From Notospermus geniculatus (taxonomy: Eukaryota > Nemertea > Pilidiophora > Heteronemertea > Lineidae): a stretch of DNA of 64,000 nucleotides. A program made the position numbers and the translations under genes. Within the stretch, counting starts at the first letter, position 1. The number at the start of each line of letters is the position of its first letter. The notes beneath the pieces are model-generated. The model ran no database searches, had not been told where the DNA came from, and was given only the letters and a program-made list of their open reading frames with translations. Of the stretch, positions 34,260-44,800 are shown piece by piece. Where the stretch lies: positions 333,375-397,374 of the forward strand of contig NMRB01000350.1 in assembly GCA_002633025.1 (NCBI GenBank), in the 5' to 3' direction.

Positions 34260-36300
34260 CTATTCTTACATAAAATATCACGCACAGGGAAATGAGTACG
34301 GTAGTTGAAAACTTACGATGGTGATATCTGTGTTTCTCACAGAAATCTCACGCACAGTACATGACAGAACAGTTGGTAGGACATCACATTTGAAATGATT
34401 GGTGAAATCCTATTCTTGCGTAAAATCTCACTCACAGGGAAGTACGCCGGCCAATTGCTATGTACACAATTACAGAACATCACACAGAAGTTGACAACTT
34501 AATAAGATCAGTGATATCCTGTAAGTCTATTCTTACATAAAATCTCACGTACAGGGAAGTAGGCCTGCCAGTGCTATGTACACAATTACAGAACATCAGA
34601 AATATATGTTGACAACTTCGTACGATCAATGATGTCCTGTATTTTTCTGTAAATCTCACGCACAGCTAGGGAAGTACCAGCTGGTAGCTATACGTATATG
34701 TCATCACATTTGAAAAGATGGCATCTTCATCTGATAAGGTGAAATATTCTATCCTTACATAAAATCTCACACACAGGGAAGTAAGTAAGTACCAATTGGT
34801 AGCCTAATTGTATATGACATCACATTTGAAAAGACGACATATTCTGATATAGAAACCAAACGTTAACGCTAATTACGTCACCCCCAGAAGAAATACAACG
34901 AATTCATTCGATGTGACGTCAAAATGATGCGTTAGCGTTAACGTATGATTTCTTAAACTCACTAATAGGTGAAATCCCACATAATAAAATCTCACGCACA
35001 GGGAAGTACCAATCGGTAAGTGTAGGACATTATATACATTTGAAAAATTGACACATTACATAAAATAGGTTACATAAAATCTCACATGGAAGTATGTAGC
35101 TATAGTCATCACATTTGAAAAGATGACATCTTCTGATAGGTGTGAAATCCTATTCTTACAAAAAATCTCACGGCTTCACGCACATGGGACTGAGTACCAG
35201 TTGTTAAGTGTAGCACATCACATTTGAAAAATTGACACCTTAGGATAGGTTACAGACTGTGCGACAGGGATCAAAGTCCCCCTGGAATCAAAGTCCGGTC
35301 TTATTGTTGAGCGAGGGATCAGAATATGGATAGAGAGACCATGACCATATTCGAATATAACCTGACAATATGTTTGGCAGACTTTCGTTCCTGGGACATT
35401 GATCCCTGTGAATGTGATACCTGTCACACCTGTACCGGTACCTAAAATCTCACGCACAGGGAAGTACCAATTGGTAAGTGTCGAGGCCTAGGACATCACA
35501 TTTGAAAAATTGACACATTATGATAGGCGAAATCCTATTGTACATCGGTAATATATACTCCAACCTCTTCGATGTAAAACCAGTGTAAAGAATCTAATGT
35601 TCCTCGATATGTGATGTCCCCAAACAATATATTATATGTAATGTTTTTCATTGCCCCCCCCCCCCGTTTGCCAATGCCCCCAAACAAAAGATTGACGGAA
35701 GCGGCAAAGTGACAATGAGGGAGGCACTGACATGACTGATAAACAATGTCTTTCTGTATTTGAGTGTCCGCCGAACAATAAAGCGGGCATTTTCATACGG
35801 GGGGGGGGGATTCTCACACATTACACTTGCACTATTTCCTACAATGTTCACAACACCACAATTGACAAGGTGACAATTTTACGATACCGGTAGCGATATC
35901 CTGTTCCGGGTATCCTGTACTATTTTTAAAGAAATCTCACGCATGGTTAGGACATCGCATTTGAAATGTTGGCACCTTATTATTCTTACATAAAATCTCA
36001 CTCACGGGGAAGTACGCCGGCCAATTGCTGTACAATTACAGAACATCACTGAGAAGTTGACAGTCGATCAGTGATACCCTGTAATTCTCTTCTTACATAA
36101 AATCTCACGCACAGGGAAGTAGGCCTACCGGTACCGAATTGGTTTGTGTGGCACATCACATTTGAAAAATTGACACCTTATGATATAGGTTGCCGGTAGG
36201 CCAACCTACATAAAATCTCACGCACAGGGAAGTAGGCCTACCGGTACCAATTATGATATAACTGCTATTCTCACAGAAATCTCATGACAGAACATTTGGT
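34260..36300. repeat. Degenerate array of 'aaatctcacgcacagggaagta' words
   Basis: About fifteen copies of a word close to AAAATCTCACGCACAGGGAA occur at irregular 50-200 base spacing, alternating with 'gacatcacatttgaaa' and 'attacagaacatcac'. Outliers lie near 32218 and 39690. It reads as a decayed minisatellite or nested repeat family. No coding. Confidence 0.7.
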
Positions 36301-36504
36301 AGGACATCACATTTGAAATGATTGGTGAAATCCTATTAATTATTGCGTCTCACGTACAGTACGCCTGCTAATCGCTATGTACACAAGTAGGCCTACAGAA
36401 GTACAGAACATCACAAAGAAGTTGACAACTTAAAGGCGCTCTAGTTCGATTTGTAACATTTATCCGGCGCGCCACCTATTTTCAACTTCTGCTACCAACA
36501 AATC

Positions 36505-36592
36505 GGATAAAATAGTTTGATTCCCGAACCCATCGCTAGGGCCTCATAGCCCTAGCGGTGGGTTCGGGAACCAAACTACGGATAAAATCGAA
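36505..36592. repeat. Hairpin, 88 bp
   Basis: Left 'cggataaaatagtttgattc' plus 'ccgaacccatcgctaggg' pairs with 'ccctagcggtgggttcggg' and 'aaccaaact.cggataaaat'. The loop is about 8 bases. Probably a MITE. Confidence 0.7.
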
Positions 36593-38014
36593 TTACATCT
36601 CACCTTTCACAAATTTTTGTTTGTTTTTGAGCGTAAAATCATAAATATATTTCAGTTACATTGTACAAGAATATATATCAAGATAGAAATAAAAAATAGG
36701 TAACGTAATGTTTTGGTGTACACTGTGCTAACACCTTTCTGCAGGAAACAACCATGTAAATAAACAAACCGTAATATTGGTTCACGTAGTGACCATTATT
36801 TTCATACCGGTTTTGCCCGATTCACTCTTCGAAAACGCGGTTATTCACATTATCATAACCAGGGCTTCGCACTCACGCAGGAAACTTTCATTGTGAGGCT
36901 GAAGATTGGAAGCCAATAAAATCGGATAACCTTCGATAGAGATGAACTTTTTGTGAATAACCTTAATAAGTTAAAAGTAGATATCCATTTGCTGCTTCGG
37001 ATTTCTTCTGGGGCCATAATATTCGTTAGTTGACCTAAAAATTGCGTTTAAAGTCCAGTGCATTCGCGATATCCAATACATGGCAGAATAACACAGGCAG
37101 GATGAGCCTATTTGGAAGGCGTAGGGGTTTCAGGATTGTTATACAAGGCTGGCGGCGGCGTAAAAGGTTCACGTGGAAAGAGTTTGAAATAAAGTTCACA
37201 GTTTATTGGTCTTTGGTGGAAATTTTCTTAGTCCAGACTGGCGCGTCCTGCAGGCGTTCCACCAATCAGATTCTTCGGTAGGTGTTTTGGTCAGTGTTCG
37301 GCCTCACTGATTGGTTGAACGCTTCCCCACGCGTTGCTTCCGCGCCAGTCTGTCACCGGCTTTAGTCCAAATACTAGCCCAGCCAGCCTGCAACACCGGC
37401 TCGACATTGGCTGTACCCCGGCAAACACTAGTGGCCAACACAGTTTTTGCCACCCTTGGTGTAGCATTGGCACAACATCGGCAAGAGTTACTGTTTAGGC
37501 GAACTGTCAAACGCTGGTCCAGCGTTGGCCCCGCGCCGGTGGGCCCCAGGTGGCATACCAAGATTAAGAATGAAAAAAATATATGAAATGGTTAATTATT
37601 TTTTCTTATTGGTGACACTGATAAAATCGTCTACAGAGTCGTCGCATCATCCTGCTGGGCACACCCGGGTGGGCACACCCTGGTGTTCGGAGTCGCCAGC
37701 AGATTCCGACCCACAAACCCCAGCGGATTAATCTTGAGACTGACGAAAACCGAGAGTATGAAGCTAGGCATGCGCGACCACAGTCTCTAAGATTTGGGTC
37801 ATCACTCAGAAACAAGGGTTGAAAAAAGGATAAATTGGCTTCGGATACCCCTATGTTGCGAGCAATTAAGTGTGAGCACCACCGCACTGCCGACTTCCGG
37901 ACTAAACAAGCTGAAGCCATTGCATATTCATGAGGAGGCGTGTCTTTATTGCCAGCTCGACGAACAATGCTGAATTTGAAGCCAGCTTGTCAAGCTAGCT
38001 CGATAAATACAGAG
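36593..38014. other. Unique stretch, no gene seen
   Basis: Includes a fragment ('cagtctgtcaccggctttagtc' in part, about 37345-37366) resembling the right end of the MITE at 45727, and degenerate 'ggccaac..tggc' words at 37370-37560. No exon recognised. Confidence 0.4.
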
Positions 38015-38250
38015 TTTAAGAGATCGTCCCGCTAACGATAACACTAACGTTAACGTTATTTTTTACATTGCAAATGTACGGCAGAAATAGCGTTATCGTT
38101 AGTGTTAAAACTCTCGATTACAGAGTTTAAGAGATCACACGCTAACGATAACACTTACGCTAACGCTATTTCTTGCATGTATTTCATGTACAAAAAAATA
38201 TCGTTAACGTAAGCGTTATCGTTAGCGTGTGATCTCTTAAACTCTGTATT
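38015..38250. repeat. Double fold-back element ('gctaacgataacac')
   Basis: Two adjacent hairpins, each built from 'gctaacgataacact.acg.taacg' and its inverse. The second is bounded by 'tacagagtttaagagatc' and 'gatctcttaaactctgta'. A related hairpin ('cgttaacgct' / 'agcgttaacg') is at 34860-34945. Confidence 0.75.
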
Positions 38251-38639
38251 AACACCGAATCCACGTACTCCTAATCGAGCGGCTTGACAAATAAGACCGA
38301 AAGTAGTGCTTATTCATCGAGCGGCTCGATAAATAAACTCGTTCTTTATAATATTCAGATTAATGGAAGGTATTTTCTATCTGAATTATCAGTTTGGTGA
38401 TGAGAAGCATGGTTGAGCCGATGATTTGACACAAAACTACTGACGGCTTCAAAAACATTGTCCTTCCAATTTTTTCAAGAACCCTTATAACGTGATCGCG
38501 TAATAGACGAACGTTATACCAAAGGGGCACTCTGGCAGATGCTCGGAGTTTTTTTTTAAAGTCTCCGCTCAGGAGGTGTGTGTCTTACATGTGACATCCC
38601 ACTCCTTGGGTACCTACCCCCCAATGCCACCGATAGGCT

Positions 38640-38905
38640 GTAAATTTGCAACCAAATGTCTGGCCAATGCTGACAAAAGATTGCAAGGGTGATGATGTTG
38701 GGCCACTGTCGGAACTAGAAATTAGCCGATATTTGCCAACATTGGGCCAATGTCAAACCGGTGTGCAAGATGATGTCGGGCCAACACTTGCAAACATTGG
38801 GTTGACATTTGCCGACATTGGGCCACTGTCGGAATGCAACGTTGGCCAACGTTGTAAGCCAACTTTGGCCGTTACTGGCCCAACATTTGCCCAAGGATTT
38901 TGTGC
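38640..38905. repeat. Degenerate 'ttgggccaacattgcca' repeat
   Basis: Many loose copies of a 15-20 base word with GGGCCA and ACATTGGCC cores. Open frames across it come from the low complexity of the repeat. Confidence 0.55.
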
Positions 38906-40417
38906 TGGCTGGGAGGCCTAGGATGAATGGAATAAAAGTCAGATCACTTTCACAGCAAGTTCTCGGCGTTTATACCATTCATTTATACCATTTATACTTG
39001 GCATCCCTTTGTGTGCCTAGTTTTTGGACTTAGGAAATTTCCACCAACGACCAATAAACTGTGAACTTCCTGTATATTCTTGCCGGTAGTTACTCTAGTT
39101 TCTTGTTTTTAACACACCTTTAGATATTCAAGGCGGACACTGAACGCACCGCCCCAGCAATAGGTACACAAAGGGTCTTTCAGTTCATTCACTACGGATG
39201 ACCAATCGCTGGGCCGCACGGTGTCTGCACCGCTTGAGACGTCTAGGCCTTTTCAGGCTATCTATAGTCCAAGTGATCAATTTCAAAACATGTTGTCAAC
39301 TAAATTCAATCCTCCCCCGCCCAATCTCAGCCTTGGCGTTTTACTCCAAGAGGCCTATTGTCATACTCAATGCATATTTACGATGGAGGCGGTCTCACCA
39401 CCTTGTAATGAAGGTGGGTGTGTTAAAAACAAGAAACCAGAGTATTACATCTACAGGTGTAACATCTGTGTGTGTTTCTGTGGCTCAGTGTTCCCAAACA
39501 ATTGACGCGGCCTAGAATGGTTATTAATATTGAGCTTCTGCAAGCGCCCGGTTAGGCTCTATGACGACGTGTGTGAGTGCACCCAAACAATAGATAAACG
39601 TACCGGGTAGTACAAATTGTTATGTGTAGGACATCACATATTGAAAAATTGACACTTTATGATAGATTACCGGTACCTACATAAATCTCACACACTTGGA
39701 AGTACCTACCAATTATTTAAAATTTGTACAGAACACCACAAATGAGAATTAAAATTGAAAACTTACGATGTTGATATCACGCACAGAGACATGACAACAT
39801 TTGGTAGGACATCACATTTGAAATGATTGGTGAAATCCTATTCTTACATAAAATATCACGTACACCATTGCTATGTACATGTACAACCTTACTCAAAAAT
39901 AAATGCCCTGCTAATTTTCCGGCATATCTCAATGAATATTTTTCATAGCCACGTTTTCTTTTCATAGTATACAATATGTAATCTAGGGCCACTGGGACAC
40001 CTTTAAGACCACAAAACTTGAAATCATTACACAACTGTGTTTTTGGCAAAAGTTTGAAATTTTGCCAAAATATCATGCTTTTTTAATACCCACTTGTTCG
40101 GGTTGAAATTGGCACTGTTTTGAAGCCAGACTATGTCTGTACAATGCAATTTTTTGAATTAAAAATTGACCAACTTTGTGATGATTTATGATGATTTTTC
40201 TGTGTAATAAAATCCTCCCAATTCCAGTTAATTCCAAACCACATTTTATCAATACACCCATCACGTGCCTTAATTCATTAAGTCCATTGAACGCCTATTC
40301 AAATCGGGCCTATTCAAAATGTTCATCCCAATAACAAGTTACGCAGGTGTTTATGACTGTAACAACGCCTGCATCGATGTGAGTTGACCACGATTACCCA
40401 GTGTACCTTACCAAACT
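38906..40417. other. Unique stretch, no gene seen
   Basis: No exon recognised. Isolated 'tctcacgcacag' and 'ggacatcacatttgaaatg' words at 39610-39860 belong to the array at 34.3-36.3 kb. Confidence 0.4.
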
Positions 40418-40522
40418 CGCTAGCCCAGTGGTACGGCGTTCCGCCGTTTGCTCCACTTGTACAAACTCGCTAGCCCAGTGGTACGGCGTTCCGCGTTTTC
40501 GGTTTGCTCCACTTGTACCACT
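40418..40522. repeat. Tandem duplication of about 50 bp, tRNA-like word
   Basis: 'actcgctagcccagtggtac' 'ggcgttccgc' occurs twice. The text 'tagcccagtggtacggcg' resembles a pol III A box, but no B box follows at a fitting distance, so no tRNA is called. A second small duplication ('gtaaggtgaaaccgtctgac') is at 40890-40960. Confidence 0.5.
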
Positions 40523-41336
40523 GGCTTCAAACACCCTCATCACTTCTGCTCGGAATGAGCAGAATGAATAAAAACTGATCTACTACTGTCAAGTTTAGAA
40601 CTGTATCAAAACACCGAACACACCATGATTTTTAAACATTTGTTCATTATTTTGTGTTGCACTTTTTTGCGGCGGATTACACGTACGGCTGTGCTTCGGT
40701 TCGGTCGTTCCGGCAGAAATAGTTTCTATTTTAGAAGCAACCAAATCGATGGACCAATCAGCTTCGTCGAATTTGATCACATGATTTTGTGAGTGTAAAC
40801 ATAACCACGTGCAACAAGGCAGCCATCTTAAATGACGTCATTCCTACGCGAAAAGAAGTACCGGGCACTGACGTTTGAAGGCAGAGTCAGTAAGGTGAAA
40901 CCGTCTGACCTCTGCGATGGAGCAGTAAGGTGAAACCGTCTGACCTCTGCGTTGGAGATTGGCACCTTACACCGGTATGTCAGTCAACAAGTTGGCCTAT
41001 TGTGAGAGACACGTGTGGTGAAACAGTCTAACGTCACCGTCGGAGATACCATTGTTCGAGACCCACGAACAATGTTGCGTTCACGTTCCTGTATAATTCA
41101 CTTCTTGGTTAAACCAAATATACGCGACTTTTTTCACGGGAACGACAATGACGTTTGTCGTTCAAGATCTTACCTCTCTATTATCGCAAGGTCTGCGATA
41201 GTTTGCGTTCATTTGCGACAGTACACCTGCGATTGTCTAATCGCAATTAAACGCGGCAGGCCAACTATCGCACGTGTGAGAGTGGCTTTACAACAACATG
41301 GGAAGTATTAACAGGCACATTATTTTTTTTGAGATC

Positions 41337-41481
41337 TTAAGCATTTGATGTACAGTATGGGCAGAAATATTGTTCCTCTGGTGCTGGTTTTTTATCTAGC
41401 CCTGCACAGAAGAGATGTGCCCATCGGTCGCATTTGTCGCACTGTACCCATTCGACGTTTTCCTGTTTTGCTTCCCGTATG
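41337..41481 (-). pseudogene. Orphan PHD-finger exon
   Basis: The minus strand encodes ENVEWVQCDKCDRWAHLFC followed by YFCPYCTSNA and a stop. An acceptor (tctgcag) precedes it at 41482. It holds the second half of a PHD zinc finger (CxxC, H, C, CxxC). No upstream exon with the first Cys pair was found. It could be the last exon of a displaced gene or a fragment from a PHD-bearing mobile element. Confidence 0.5.
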
Positions 41482-41875
41482 CTGCAGACAATGTCGCAGA
41501 CTGTCCTGCTTTCCTGTCCTTTTCGTCGTCCACTTGTTACCAGAAGGTAAGCTATGTAGTACCTTGCATACTCGACGTGGTGCTGCTTGAATTCCAGCAT
41601 GTTTCTTCCACACAACAGGTATTCCACATACTGTACGAAAAGATTGATATGGCTACGTTAATTTTGGTAATAGGTGCTGTATATCAGGAGGTGAATCTTT
41701 TTAGTGTGGAAAACCGTCCAAAGCGGCTAATTTTTATCACGTCACTGGATCATCGCCAGTGCATGCAAGTTGTAGGTTTTGTCCGGAGGCACCGGTTCAA
41801 CCACACTTGAAACCATACGCCCACTTGACAAACAGTCCATAATATCTCAGACTCACCATGACGACGAATACCCCA

Positions 41876-44800
41876 CAGAACCATGGACATGATGCAGTTT
41901 TATTGCTCACAATTCTAGTTCAGTATAGGAAATATGAGGTATGCTATTGATTCGTTGAATACTATCATAAGTTATCAAGGTTACATTTCAACTCTATGAA
42001 AAATGGCAATGTTTCACCCTGAACTACCTCCTTTCATTTCAGTCAGCCAACCCGTACATTGTCAAGTTATCAATATTAGATGACGAATTAGCTTTAAATG
42101 TAAGTACCGGCACTCAACGGACCAAAATTGTGACATTAATTCTAAGGAAGTTTAGTGAAAAAAACGTTGCGGAGCTCAATTTTTAAAAAGTTTCCATCTC
42201 ATTTCAGGGTTTTGCTCAAGTCGTATCTGGCGCTCTGACAGAGTTCAATCATCTTTATCATGCGAAGCATGCTGAGCCACAGGGAGGGTTCTTTTCGGCA
42301 ATCACAAGTATGGTAAGTTGATCCTTCCTCATCATGACAATATTGTCTCACTCATTTGGTTTTGATACGCCAGAAATGTTTGTCAGATGGTATAGGATTT
42401 TGTGGTGTAATTTGGATGGTTGGACTGTCATTTTAAAACTGTTGATCAGAACAGCTCTGTGGATCCCGGATTCTGGCATTCTTCACTGCTGTTTGAGATC
42501 ATTTATTGTGAATGTGTGTCTCATGGCTAAGAATCAATCACTGGCACACAGATCCATCCGGTGAGTGAAAATTTGATCAAACTGACGTCGGCATTATTGC
42601 ATCTTGGAAAATTGGGGAAAAACAGAGTGGATGTGTGTACCAGTGATCAATGCTTTAGTTTTGTATTGGTTTGGTAACAGGAAAAGCAACCAGGGTTGAA
42701 ATTTCTCTAAGCCAGTGAGGCAGTTGCCACGGTAACCATTTCATTGGCTGAGTAGTACCCAACTATCTCGAAATTCCAGTCCTGTGCTACAGCATTTTGT
42801 TCACTTTTATTTGCCACTATTCAGTTCTATGTGATGTTTATTCCTTTGGAGGATCCAGTGAGTATGGGATGGTCATTGTTCTGTTGGGATTTTATCACAG
42901 TTAGGCCACCTTTTCTCATTTTGATGGCATTCTTCATTATTTCTGTTTAGAGTTGAAGGTTTATGCTGCATATTTCTTCTCTTTGTGTGCCACGTTTTCA
43001 AATTTTACTCAGCACTTCATGGTGGGAGCAGATTATCATTTTGTGAGCCTCGGTGATGGTTTGCATGAATCTTTTATCTATTTGCCCAGGATGGGTGCAA
43101 ATTTAATTACAGGAAGACAGAGGAAAGAAAGTCTGGGCTGTCAGTGTGGCGCAGTGGAAAAATCCTTGCCTGTCACCTCTGAGGTTCCTGGTTCTTTACG
43201 AACAGCCCTAGGCCTACCGTGTATTCAGCACAGGAAACTGATTGACATGGTTGACTCGCAATGAGATGACACAAAATCCAGTTTGATTATGTTGACATTG
43301 ACTCTTAAATTAATGTGCCCGTGTAGTTGGCTCAGGCCATTTAATGCAAAATTATAAACTGTACAGAAGTGCATGTATGAGAACTAGATGTAGTCCAACA
43401 AGTAGGAGCAAATTATGGCAGCAAATTACGACAGCTGGTCGCACAGATGTTTACTGTTTAATGTTTCCGTTGGTAAACATACAGGGTGCATCAAAATGTC
43501 AATTCTTGAAACTGATAAGTTTGCTTCTTCTACACGTATGCTACGGGTACTTGGCGACAACATTGGTGGGGCACCACACAGTTTTGCCACGGAAAAGTCT
43601 TTGGTCTATGACCAATACCCACTGTGTTAGGTTTGGGCTCTTCTTTTGAAGTGGTCATTTGTGTGCGTAAAGTGATCCTTGGTCCAGGGATCAGAAGGTG
43701 TCGCACCAGTGCGTAACAATGAGAGTGGTACGTCTCATGTAGTCACATGATGAGCCCATTCATCACATCTCATGGACCTTAGAAGGATCTGCATATACAG
43801 GCACCAGCTGACAGTACTTCATATCATACAACATGTTATGTGTGGTTTTGGAATTACACTGTTCTGAAAACTTCAGTACCAAGAGTGGCAAAGGTAGCTG
43901 AGCAACAGATGATTGATACTCATTATAGGAACAAGTATGTTATTGGCCAAATTCTAATACATTTCCCTAGAACTTATCTGTTAGCCTTTTGTTTATTTTC
44001 ACTTATAATTATCCTCTCTGCCCTGGAAGAGCAATTACCGTTTTGAATATTCAAAATGCAATTCTTGTCTTTTCTGTCTGCTTGTTGTTGTATGTTTTCA
44101 GTACATTTTCAATAAATAATGCCTGCCTCTTGCTTGAAATATAACATTATTGGTCTTTTATGATGTTGGTACCCTGTGATATAGGCCTAGCCATTGTTGA
44201 CTTAGGACTGGGAGCCAGTGAACCTCGGCAGTCTAAAAGACTGTCAATCATATCAACAACAATGAGTAAACCTAATGGTACCTTATGAATGCCATTCTTT
44301 CACATCATGAGCTGGGTTCAGAATCGAAATGCAGAATCGTGGTGATCATTTTCCTTCATCAGCCAAAAGGTGGCGTGCCATGCGTGGAATTTACACTCAG
44401 ACTATTGGTTATTTTTGCAGGTTGGTAGTATGTTCGTCGGTGAAGAAAGCTCAGTTGAGGCAGTGAAGTATGTCTCATGTTTCTTTTAGCCTTTTATATG
44501 TCCTACATTCATTGTGACTAGCTGGTGACTTGCTGCCAGTGTCCTGTGACTTCTAACATACTAGCAACTAGGCCTTCTAAGTTTCTTCACTGTACATTGG
44601 GCGGAACTCGGTATTTACTTCCAATTTTCTATTTCAGGGCAAATGATTCCATATTATTAGCACTTTACGAGGCTGTCCACCTCAATAGAAACTTCATCAC
44701 CACTTTAACACATGTGAGTATTGGGCTAGGCCTACTCTACAATTGACCAAGATTTGTAAGGAAAATGTCTTCTGTGAGTTCATCACACGGTGGGGACTTG

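Noticed and set aside
37042-37586. Several 60-90 codon frames around 37.0-37.6 kb
   Set aside because: They overlap each other on both strands inside degenerate 'ggccaac' repeats, which is typical of low-complexity DNA.
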